A stretch of 64,000 bases of DNA from Antedon mediterranea (taxonomy: Eukaryota > Echinodermata > Crinoidea > Comatulida > Antedonidae). The stretch is taken from the NCBI RefSeq assembly GCF_964355755.1, contig NC_092676.1, positions 21,806,288-21,870,287 on the forward strand. The letters run 5' to 3'. Shown piece by piece: positions 53,901 through 64,000 of this stretch; within the stretch, counting starts at the first letter, position 1, and every line of letters starts with the position of its first letter. The position numbers and the translations under genes were made by a program. The notes under the pieces were generated by a model. That model worked only from the letters and a program-made list of their open reading frames with translations, did not search any database and had not been told where the DNA came from.

Positions 53901-56900
53901 TATATCATATATACTTTTGCCTGTGTTTTCGGGATCCTTAACCTGTAATGAAAATATTAAATAATAAATCATTGTGATCTCTCATCAACATTATTATGCT
54001 AGATATTCTTTTTTTTTTAAAAACCTTTATGCACAAATGGCGTGTCATAACTGTACTTGAATTTGGGATAACCCAAAAGCTAGCTGGTGGCAGTACTTAA
54101 AAATAAATAATTGGATTAAAGCTTCTAATCGGCAAGTCCACAGCGTTAATTAATTTTTATTATTTTTTGTTGTTGAAAAGTTCTTAAGATGGATAGTATT
54201 TTGTAGAAAAGAGTTACGTGCTTTCGGTAAAAAAAATGTTTAAAACCTCCCAACGTTTTGTGCCTGTGTTAAAAACCTTACTAAAAACGTTTGTTGACGT
54301 GTGTACTTTTAAACTAGAAAAACAATTTAAAATATTTACAAGTTTTGCAGTATCATAAACCAGTTGCTTCATGTTGGGCGTGGCTGATGCATCTAACATG
54401 TACGTTCCTGTAAAAGTAAAATGAACCGGTATATAGGCAACGAAATATCATCATCATCGTGTTTTTTCTCCAATAAATGCAATTTAATAGGCAAGTGATA
54501 TCAGCCTCAGCTTTATTGTGTTATCGAAAGAAAGTTTGGTAATATTATCAACTGGAACTATTTTAAATACTCCTGTGTTGGTAAAGAATTTTGCAGATTT
54601 GAAAAACTTTCGAAAAAAAGCCACAAAGCTGAACCAGGTATAAATTATTTTGAAAATTGTAAAACCAGTTTTTTCTTCATTTATATTTTTTAACCTAAAA
54701 TAAACGTTGTGAACTCCTTTCTCTTTTACGAATCAATTTGTATGGTGTTGTGTTAATTTGTTAATGAATGAATTGTAGATAATACTTGTTAGTTTATTAC
54801 TTTATTGTATTGTATCTCCATGTGCTAGGTAATGTAATATAAGAAACATCACATTGTAAAAACATATACATGTTTAGTACTTAAATACCTTCAATTGCCA
54901 CGTCTAAATTTAGATATGTAACTGCCCTTTCACCAAGATTTTTGGAAAATTCCTATAACAAAAACAATGCAAAACACTGCATAATTATTTAAAATTTTTA
55001 AATGTCACTTCTTTACTTTATTCATATCTATAATTTAAGACACAAAAAGCATACTATTACACTTTTGTAGAGCCTAAATATTTTTCACCACCAGTACTTA
55101 TTGATGACTAATTGGACTCAGAAAAAAACAACAAAATAGCGATAGTAGGAAAAACCATTTTGCTTTTCAAAAGTCAGAAGATTACCTCATACGGTTATAT
55201 TTGACCCATGTACATTAGCTGTCCGATCATTTATAAAAATTAAATATAAAAACAAAAACACAAGTAGTCTTATCTCTTTACCTCCACCCATTCTGTAGAT
55301 CCAATAAGACCTTGTTCTTCAGCTCCCCAGCTTCCAAACACCAATGTGCGTCGTGGCCTCCACCCTAAACAACAGTTTAAATATGTAATATTAATAGTTC
55401 TTATTAATTGCAATGACTATTTCAATTCCCTTTCGCCAACGTGTTTATGTCAATACATGACGTTGTTTAATTGTAGCAAATCGTTCTATAAACTATGAAA
55501 TTTTGTCATTTGACGTACCATTGTCAACCATCTTACAAAATGCTCTAGCAACTTCCATCATGACAGCTGTACCTCCTGATGCGTCAATTGCTCCAAATGC
55601 CCATGCGTCTCTGTGGTTACCCATAATAACGTAACGATCTGGAGGAAAACAATCCATTCAGCGATGTGTATTTTGCATTGAATGCGCGTGCCTTACTAGC
55701 TAGTTTGGAAGTGCATGCGTTTTTGACAACATGGAGGTGCAGACCTACTTTGATCTAGGCCTGGAATTTTATCAATCTGTATTGTTAAGTAAAGATAGTT
55801 TAAAATTGCTTAATTTAAAACATGTCAATTAATCTACTTATCTTAAGGAATGGAATTTGTCATCTAAGAAATACGTAAAGGATATTTGCTTAAGTTATTT
55901 TGGAAAAAAAATCATTGAGCTGCAGCTAGTTTAATAAATCTTTAAATTTACCTGGTTCCACTTCGCCTTCAATCATTCCAATTGTGTTGTATGCCATTCC
56001 TCTCACATTCGATGAGTATATATTCATTCTCACTTCCCTATCAATTATAAAAAATACTGCTGTTTTATTCATATAGGCCTACAACTTTACTAATGAAAAT
56101 GATAGCTATCATAATCTGTATACACGACGTTTATTAATAAAAAATAAACTACTAAGAAATATTGATGGGATCAGAAACGAGTATAACGTGAGTCCTTGTT
56201 GGGACTGTACGAAAAAATTATATGGAATTGTACTTGATACATTAATCAAAGACTAAATAGGAGAAATGTTGTTATATTTTTTTCCATGAGACACATCTTT
56301 GTCTATCAAATAGTTTCAACTAAATTTGTGGTCATACAACGCATAATAAATAAACAAACTTGTTAATATCTGCGCCAGCGAATCCAGGTCCGTATCGATA
56401 GGTGAGATTCTCTAGGTTTCCGCGCCATTCTGATACCACTTCGTTACCATCAAGACGCCTTAAAGAGCAAAACGAAAACACAATAAGACCTAACTATAAA
56501 TGCACCCCCTGTCTTGAAGAATCAAAATAAAAAGATTGTATAAAAATGCTCTTCGATTACTATATTATCAAAACGCTACGAGTATTTTTTTTTTCAACTT
56601 TTTTAATTAATTAAATTGTTATGCCTACTTACTTCAGAAATTCTGTCGCGTCATCGTAGCCTATAGGATGAACGGGGATAGCAGGTAGTGAGTCTGCAAT
56701 GCTTTCTTCACTATGACGATAAGCGTAATCTATTAAAATAAAATGATCGGTAGGTAAATGTGGACACAATTTTCATCAACCGTAACATCTACTTGCTATA
56801 ATTTAATCAGGTAAATTATTAATTACAACATAAAAAATATCTGGGTATACGTAATATGTTAATTGAGATCAAATAGTGACGTCACATTTGGGCACCATCA

Positions 56901-59900
56901 AGTATATTTTTGGTCATCTCCGTGTGACAAGTGACGTCCTTCCTCTAACTTTCACAAAATAATACCAGTAGGCATATACAACATACCGTACCTTTTGCTG
57001 GATATCCTTGTGTAAGAGGGTCACCTCTACCTAAGTATGTTGAGCCTCGTTGACACCCTGTCCCCGGTAGAAATATTCCATCGGGGTACACCTTAGCATC
57101 GGGAACAGCGTAGTCACCAGGGTCCGAGTACAGTATCAAACCTTTTGCTCCTACCTCTGCAGCATTACGTACCTACATGGAACAGACTCAGACCCTTTTA
57201 TTTTGATTAAACATGATGGGAAATAAATAAATTACCAGACCTGAAGAAAATATGTGGTCGCTAGATTGGAGTGATGTTTCCATTTTTTTAATGGTTTAAA
57301 ATTATTAATTTATTAGGAGTAAAACAGGCATAGTAAGTAATACGTTTTCTAAGAAAGGAGGAATAAAGAATATAAAATAGAAAACAGAACTGTGCTATTA
57401 CGAGCGGTATTTTCTCTTTCTTTTAGGCGAAACAAAATGAATAATTTACTAGAATAGAAACAGATTTGGTGTTACTTACTTTGTCACCTCTGTAGATTTT
57501 ACCGTACCTTGCAATCACAATCTTGTCAGTAATGTTTAAAGATAAGTTTCGCGTCAGAAAGTGGAAGTCTTCAACGCGAGCGTAATTGGCGTACACCAGT
57601 TTACCCTAAAAATAAGAACAGTTTTTATTTATACTATAACTTAATAATATTAATACATTTTATTGCTATCCACGTTTGTCTTTATCTTTAAGTGCGCAAA
57701 ATAGCTTGCTTGCCTCCAGGAAAATTTGGAAAACGGCGTGAGGGTATGTGGCTATTGATATTTTTCTAGTTGAGAAGAGTTTTCCTTTTGACTTAAGTCA
57801 TTTATAAATTGTTTTTTTTTCTGTTTTTTGTTGTTTTTGTTTTGTACGAAAGCCCATTAATGCCATTTGAAGTATATGTTTTTCGAACGTAATCCGTTCT
57901 AACGAATTAGTAATTCGTTTGAACGGATTAATAATCTGTTCAAACGAATTAGTAATCCGTTCAAACGAATTGCAACATATACAACAAGTGCCATTTAAAG
58001 TATATGTTGTAATTCGTTTAAACGGATTACTAATCCGTTCAAACGAATTACTAATTTGTTTAAACGGATTACTAATTTGTTCAAACGAATTACTAATTCG
58101 TTCAAACGAATTAATAATTTGTTTAAACGGATTACTAATTCGTTCAAACGAATTAGTAATCCGTTTAAACAAATTAGTAATTTGTTTAAACAAATTAATA
58201 ATTTGTTTAAACAAATTAATAATTTGTTTAAACAAATTAATAATTTGTTTAAACGGATTACTAATCTGTTTGAACGAATTAGTAATTCGTTTGAACGAAT
58301 TAGTAATCCGTTTAAACAAATTAGTAATTTGTTTAAACAAATTAATAATTTGTTTAAACGGATTACTAATTCGTTTAAACGAATTAGTAATTCGTTTAAA
58401 CAGATTAGTAATCCGTTTAAACAAATTACTAATCCGTTTGGACGGATTCCTAATTCGTTTGAACAGATTATTAATCTGTTTAAACAAATTAGTAATTCGT
58501 TTGAACGGATTAGTAATCTGTTCAAACGAATTAGTAATCCGTTCAAACCAATTGCAACATATACAACAAGTGCCATTTAAAGAATATGTTGTAATTCGTT
58601 TGAACGGATTACTAATCTGTTCAAACGAATTACTAATTTGTTTAAACAGATTAATAATCTGTTAAAACGAATTAGGAATCCGTTCAAACGGATTAGTAAT
58701 TTGTTTAAACGGATTACTAATTTGTTCAAACGAATTACTAATTCGTTCTAACGAATTAGTAATCCGTTTGAACAAATTATTAATTTGTTTAAACAAATTA
58801 ATAATTTGTTTAAACGGATTACTAATTCGTTCAAACGAATTACTAATTTGTTCAAACAGATTAATAATCCGTTTAAACAAATTATTAATTTGTTTAAACA
58901 AATTACTAATTCGTTTAAACGGATTACTAATTCGTTTGAACGAATTAGTAATTCGTTTGAACGGATTACTAATCCGTTTAAACAAATTAGTAATTCGTTT
59001 GAACGAATTAGTAATCCGTTTAAACAAATTAGTAATTCGTTTGAACGGATTAGTAATCCGTTTGAACAAATTAGTAATCCGTTTAAACAAATTAGTAATT
59101 TGTTTGAACGGATTAGTAATCCGTTCAAACGAATTACAACATATACTTTAAATGGCACTTGTTGTATATGTTGCAATTCGTTTGAACGGATTACTAATTC
59201 GTTTGAACAGATTATTAATCCGTTCAAACGAATTACTAATTCGTTAGAACGGATTACGTTCGAAAAACATATACTTAAAATGGCATTAATGGGCTTTCGT
59301 AGTTTTGTTTTGCACTTTGAGACGATACTATTGTGTGAATAGCATGAACAGTAGAGCATGTACATAACTGTTTCTAAAAGCACGGACCTATACATTGTTG
59401 GTTCATGATATTCAAGATTAAGAATAAAATTTAAGATAAAATTGAAATAAAATCTACTGTACAGAAACTCCAAATTGTGCTGACAATAAGATGAATTAAT
59501 CTGTCAAATATAAATCAGTGTAAAAGGGAAACCGAACCCACATTAAAAACTAATTAATTTTAATTTTAGATAATATAAATAAATATTAATATAATATAAG
59601 TATATATGTGCCTAAACTTGTTTTCGGTTGATGGTTAATCTTTTAGTAAGTATAAGTTTAAAAAAAGCAGTTTTAATAATGTCAACCATAGGAAAACTGT
59701 TATTAAAATACGATGTAAAAACATGACTAACAGTAACGATCCCCGCTGGTGAATATGCATTGAATGGAGGAAGCAGGTCATCCCGTTCAAGTGCTGTTTC
59801 ACCAAGAGAGTCTTCTTTCAACTGCGATGTGAATATAACATTCCCGGTTTCACTCAGTAATTCAATCTAAAAAAAAATTGTCGAGTTTAACATGTCTTAA

Positions 59901-60381
59901 ATTGATAAAGTTAGGTTACCACTCGGATGTGCAGTAAGGATATGACCATAATCACAAGCGACAGCGATTATCACTACTTACAAGTTACTTAACTAAATTA
60001 TTTGTTTATTGTAGGCCTATCGACTTCCATGATCAGCTTCTGATAATCTTTGTTTGAATATCCAAACTATAAAGCACTTCAGTCTATTTCTAATTTCATC
60101 CAGTCGTAAATATTACCAAAAAGATTTTAGGTAAAAGAATAGCCGCGGCGGACCTGTGCTAAGTTAGATGTTATGTCATACAACATCATAATATCATTAT
60201 TTTGCCTTTCACACTAACTCTGTTTTCTTCGCCTTTGATTTCAGACGGGAAAGAAAGAAGCACTTCGTAGCTCAGTATATCAGCACTAGTCATTCCCCAA
60301 TCCTTGAATCTTTCTTGCATCCATTCTGCCAGTTCTTTGCTGTATTTTCTTCCAGCTACGTGTGGATTTTCGGTCAAATGC
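50930..60381 (-). CDS. FOLH1/NAALAD2: Glutamate carboxypeptidase II / NAALADase (M28), N-terminal exon(s) not found
   Basis: Seventeen minus-strand exons: 60219-60381, 59732-59866, 57480-57605, 56992-57172, 56633-56729, 56360-56458, 55952-56037, 55519-55638, 55282-55364, 54889-54952, 54340-54407, 53860-53942, 53201-53291, 52613-52871, 52364-52445, 51593-51675 and 50930-51125. All are in phase and give about 671 aa to TGA. They cover the family from [10 protein letters not shown] to the C-terminal helical domain ([23 protein letters not shown]). The di-zinc site is complete: HRD, AID, GAEE (catalytic Glu plus ligand), LNLD and YHSVYET. The mammalian enzyme is a type II ectopeptidase that releases glutamate from NAAG and folyl-polyglutamates. 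The signal-anchor exon lies further 5', possibly with a weak candidate exon at about 60908-60938. An exon order matching the vertebrate gene is likely. Confidence 0.92.
51130..51410 (-). repeat. Microsatellite plus probable LINE 3' end, antisense
   Basis: An (ATA)n(GATA)n run is followed by ATTTATATAGCGC, the inverse of the GCGCTATATAAAT that closes the LINE fragment at 18541. This looks like a truncated relative of that element in the last GCPII intron, starting about 5 bp from the last exon. Confidence 0.5.
57847..59299. mobile_element. 1.45-kb TIR element filled with a 21-bp palindromic satellite
   Basis: It starts CGAAAGCCCATTAATGCCAT and ends with the exact complement, flanked by TA on both sides (57845-57846, 59300-59301). 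The terminal arms extend about 45 bp to TTCGAACGTAATCCGTT. The interior is an array of a 21-bp unit, AACGRATTACTAATYYGTTYA, itself nearly palindromic. Related AACATATACAACAAGTGCCA / ATTTAAAGTATATGTT islands lie at about 57970, 58555 and 59130. Because 21 is a multiple of three and the unit has no stops in several frames, long heptad-repeat ORFs run on both strands; they are not genes. It sits in a GCPII intron. Confidence 0.9.
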
Positions 60382-60428
60382 CTACCGGTATTTAAAAAAA
60401 AAAAAATTATATATATAATATGTAATAT

Positions 60429-60567
60429 TTTGAAACGATAAAGATGAGGAAATCTGTGAGAATGAGAAACGCCCCAACCGAGTTTCAAACCCGGAACATT
60501 CAGCTTGATATGCAGATGTCCTAACCATTAGATCATGGTAGTATTTCCTCATATTTATCGTTTCAAA
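60429..60567 (-). mobile_element. Fold-back element containing tRNA-like pol III boxes
   Basis: TTTGAAACGATAAAGATGAG (60429) and its near complement (ending 60567) form 25-bp inverted ends. Between them, read on the minus strand, is a tRNA-like stretch: TAATGGTTAGGACATCTGCA (A-box-like) and GGGTTTGAAACTC (B-box-like) about 30 bp apart. It could be a tRNA-derived SINE or a decayed tRNA gene captured in an inverted-repeat element. It does not fold into a clean cloverleaf by eye. Confidence 0.6.
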
Positions 60568-62038
60568 TTAATTAATTTCTGTATATCACCGAGCGGTTTT
60601 GAATTTATTCTGTGCCTGTGATGTTTCTAAGCGAGTTAGTTATATATAAATAACTTGGCGTTATAACTTCTGAAGGAAAAGTTAACTAAGTTCCAAGTTA
60701 TACCCTTTCAGACCACCGGGAAACTTTTGGAGATAATCCGGAATTGTGTAACCGGTGTCGTACCCATATGCAAAAATATGGAAACGTAGGCGCTGTAAAC
60801 GACGTAAATAAGGTGTGATATAGTCATGCACATACGTAAAATATATTCCTTGCATTAGCAATGAAATTATGGAAATGAATTTACGGTTCGAATGTCTCAT
60901 TCAGATACCATTTAATTTCTCCTTTTCTCACATTTGACCTTTGTAACAAAAAACAATCTTTCAATGAATGCAAAGTTCATCTCTTTATGGCTTTATGTAT
61001 GTTTACATTATTAAGTAATTTTATAATATCGTAAATTCCATAACAGTATAAACATTATACGACTTGTAGTTTTATAGTTTCTCTTATAGTTTTTTCTTAG
61101 GTATCAGACCTAAATATTATAATGTATATTAATTTTAATAATCTAAAACTTTCTTTTTCTTTTTTTTACTTACGTTTACAAAAGTTTCAATAATCTTTAA
61201 TACTTCAGATCGGTTTATTAAATAGAATAATTGACAATCTGTTTTTATTTCAATTTACTAGACATTGCAAAGTGGAAGTGAGTGCTGCAAACAGATATAA
61301 CGCCTAGCACGATTTAAGCAAAAATAAGTTTGTAATGTAGGCTACTTAAGCCTATGGTATGGTATCATCACAAAACAAGTGAAATAATGTGTAATAAAAA
61401 GGTTATACTGTAGGACAGTAGAATAACTTAGAGTAACTTAGAAATAATTGTATTACGGTACGTGTGTTTATTTGTTTTACATTTTTTAAAGGATTGCCAT
61501 GAGATACGGTAAGTTTTGAAAGTTTTTTTTTCTATCCTAGAAACAGAACATACCGTTTTAATCTTAGTTAAAATGTAACACTACACATTCCAAAAACCAA
61601 TGCAAAATTAATTTATATAATATAAAAAACACATTATGCCGTATTGCAAAACATATTATAGGAAACGATTTCGGATCTATAGTCGAATGGGAGTTCTTAC
61701 ATCAACATAGAAGCACAATAGACACAATATTTTTATTACAAAATACTTTAAAAACTCATGGCTTATTATACAAAATGAAAAAATTTCTAAAATGGATTGT
61801 GAGACACATTTTGAAATTGCAAGAAATATTATTTTACTCAACGTTAGAAATATGAAAATACATTTAAATACAAACATCATAATTAGGCTATTTCATTATT
61901 AAAAATATTTCGTATTTTTTGTTGTGTGTTTTGTCTGTACTGTGTCTCCTTCGTTATGTTAGAAATTGGAAGAAACAGTAAACGTTAGATGTTTTACCAA
62001 ATGCTAAATTATAGACCTACTTGTGCTAATAGTATAAA

Positions 62039-62179
62039 ACTCTGTCTACACTATTTAAACTTTATGTGACAAACACGTGTGATGTACCCAAATATAGACA
62101 CGATGATGTCATATCCCTACCATATTTGGGTACATGACACTTTTTTTGCCAAACTAGATTAATAGTGTAGACAGAGCTT
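62039..62179. mobile_element. MITE with CTCTGTCTACACTA ends
   Basis: CTCTGTCTACACTATTTAAA at the left and AATAGTGTAGACAGAG at the right, with complementary interior (TGTACCCAAATATAG / CATATTTGGGTACATGACA). At about 141 bp it folds nearly end to end. TTTAAA/TATAAA-like flanks leave the target duplication unclear. Confidence 0.75.
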
Positions 62180-62773
62180 TAAACAAAGATATCTCATGAC
62201 ATATAAATTTCTTTACGATTGCTAAACGTTTGTCCCCATTTTGTTCTAAAGTGTTCTTAAAAGCCTATTCCAATCTACTGAATGCTGTAACGACATCCTT
62301 CCAATTAAGGCTATAATTGGAAATTACAAATTAGATACTATAAGTAGAACTAAGTAAAAAATATCGTAAACACATTATTATTATCAACTATTATAATTAA
62401 TAAACAAAATATAATTGAGAAAAAGAACAAAGAATTAAGAAGTGGACATCCTATTGAATTAGTAGCAAATAAAGACATTTCGGAAATTAGATTAATACGT
62501 ACAACCAAGGTCATGATTTGCTTCTGCAAATTGATCTTATTCTGCTAGCAGGACTTAATTAAAACTTGAAAATGCAAGTAATATAATTAAATAATCATTT
62601 TATATTGTACTGTTCCTAATTTATTCTATATGTTTATTTCTTGTAGTTTTGTATTTTTAGGAGGTGTCAGTGGGTTTCCTGCTACTGTAGTAATAATTAT
62701 CAATGGTATTGTAGTTACTGTAGTCGAATTGTTTTGACATGTTGACCTACATCGAATTGTTGTTTACTATAAC

Positions 62774-62813
62774 CATGGAGAAATAAGTTAGGAACCTAAC
62801 TTATTTCTCCATG
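62774..62813. repeat. 40-bp near-perfect palindrome
   Basis: CATGGAGAAATAAGTTAGG and its exact 19-base complement are separated by AA. It could extrude as a cruciform; no known function. Confidence 0.85.
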
Positions 62814-64000
62814 CTATAACTATCATGTTCTTTTTGTATATTTTTAATGGATGCACCTTCCAATTGGCCAAGTGTCACTGTTGTAAAAGTGTAAACTCCA
62901 AATAAATTATTTATTTATTTATGAGGTATGAACCATTTTTAACAAGTTGTCAACTCTTTCATATAATAGCTTAACAACGTTGTCTCACATAACTGTACGT
63001 CTGTAGAAGATGAGATTACTTTTAAAATGTCTCAAACATTAAGCGATCTATTAAATCGGTGGTCTGTTCTAGCTTTGCTATCTCTAGCTAAAAGTACAGT
63101 GTTTTTAAATTCAAGTTTCTTAGGCATGTAGACTAATCAAAAATTATTATCAGATAATTTGCTTATTTTGTTAGTAATGGTTTATATTATGAACATTTAG
63201 TTCCGCTACTGTCGTTTGGAAAAGACAGAAAAGATTGACTTGTTTAATCAATTTGTGGTAAATGTTTACTTGGTATACACCCTACCGTAAATCAAACATA
63301 TTTAGGAATTAGTAAACAAGAACGTATTTTGTCACTATGAATGAATTGGGCATATATACTTTATTGCACCATGAACTTTGCCTGAAATCTCTAACAAGAA
63401 AGGAGTGATGTAGAATAAACATTGCCTGCGTGGTCCTCGCGTGTTACACAGTGCTGTAAAATAAATAGTACTCGCATGTTCATCAAATGTTCTAGTACAA
63501 TTTTTAGGAAACTCTGTCCGTGCTTGAATTTAATGTGTGTTATAATTTGTGTACAATAACACGTTGGGCACTTTTGAGTTAGTGAACTCGAGCCTACCAT
63601 TGTTAACAATATTTCTCTTAGTTACGAAGAAAAATCAAATCGATGTTTTTAGTATTATCCTTTACTATGTATTCTCTATAATGTGGATTTTCTAATTACT
63701 TGTAAGAATTGTTATTGTAGGCCTATTGGAACTTGTTTGTGAGGTTAAATTACCTTTGTTGTATTTATAAAGTAGATTTGTGTGTATATTTTGCTACAAA
63801 AGTTGTCTTACAACTATAACTGTTATACATGTTTCTTGTCGAAAATTCACAAGTTGAAGTTTGCATATTGATTACCTAAGAATACATATCGATCGATTGA
63901 TTAAAACAATCTAGTATAAAAGTATATAGGCCTATTTTGTTATTTACAGAAACTGATAACACATTTTACAAAAACGGTGCTTGTTTGGCTAATCTAAACT

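Larger units (their letters stand above)
60382..64000. other. 5' flank or intron of the GCPII gene, no other gene seen
   Basis: AT-rich sequence in which I cannot place a further exon with confidence. It holds the tRNA-like fold-back element, a MITE at 62039-62179 and a 40-bp palindrome at 62774-62813. Short ORFs at 60682-60900, 61677-61880 and 63391-63609 (minus) show no family features. Any GCPII first exon may be here or beyond the window. Confidence 0.5.

Noticed and set aside
57798-59473. Long overlapping ORFs with NELVIRL/FKRITN heptads on both strands
   Set aside because: They are translations of a 21-bp palindromic satellite that is stop-free in several frames; no start context, domain or splice structure.
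60682-60960. Candidate 5' exons for the GCPII gene (ORF at 60682-60900; AAAG|G...AAATG|GTATCT at about 60908-60938)
   Set aside because: The first has no similarity to the family. The second fits in phase but gives an N-terminus three residues too short before HLTENP and has weak splice sites.

Overview
The window is AT-rich animal nuclear DNA. Genes are split into many short exons with GT-AG introns, and repeats are dense. The frequent TAGGCCTA-type words, the abundance of SRCR, C-type lectin and GH18 modules, and the repeat content suggest a marine deuterostome, most likely an echinoderm. This is inference, since no species marker is present. Exon boundaries were placed by hand from splice sites, reading-frame phase and family alignment. 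Long stretches of coding sequence are therefore assembled from exons too short to appear as open reading frames.

Left part, plus strand: two tandem paralogous genes, both apparently single-pass receptor tyrosine kinases (RTKs) with a chitinase-like (GH18) ectodomain. Gene 1 (81-12911, 5' end outside the window) reads GH18 - SRCR - SRCR - C-type lectin - C-type lectin - transmembrane - tyrosine kinase. Gene 2 (14025-29915) is complete at both ends and reads signal peptide - GH18 - SRCR - transmembrane - tyrosine kinase. Exon lengths match between the two almost one for one. The GH18 active site in gene 2 is dead (DGLQIDWQ in place of DxxDxDxE). Both kinases have HGD in place of HRD, so they are non-RD kinases. 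I know of no described animal receptor with this architecture; it resembles an animal counterpart of plant chitin-sensing receptor kinases. This is the main candidate for a new system.

Gene 2 is heavily invaded. A LINE fragment sits in the intron before its SRCR exon. A 6.46-kb element with perfect terminal inverted repeats and two internal satellite arrays is inserted in the SRCR exon itself, with an AA target duplication. Removing it restores a 309-nt exon, exactly the paralogue's length.

Middle: a four-exon minus-strand CD225/dispanin (IFITM-like) gene (30344-32611); a 5.4-kb stretch without recognisable genes, rich in inverted repeats (32612-38020); and a complete seven-exon minus-strand JMJD7 orthologue (38021-44318) with the JmjC iron ligands. 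Upstream of JMJD7 lies a 785-bp element with long inverted repeats and a 9-bp duplication.

Right part: a three-exon plus-strand gene for a small type II membrane protein with a His/Gly-rich tail (46637-49036), then a minus-strand glutamate carboxypeptidase II / NAALADase (50930-60381; 17 exons seen, N-terminal exon or exons not identified) with all zinc ligands. One of its introns holds a 1.45-kb inverted-repeat element filled with a 21-bp palindromic satellite. The last 3.6 kb holds only small repeats. Several MITE families (TGGTTCCCAC ends; TTAA-flanked AGATGTATTGTCCCCC ends; CTCTGTCTACACTA ends) recur across the window.
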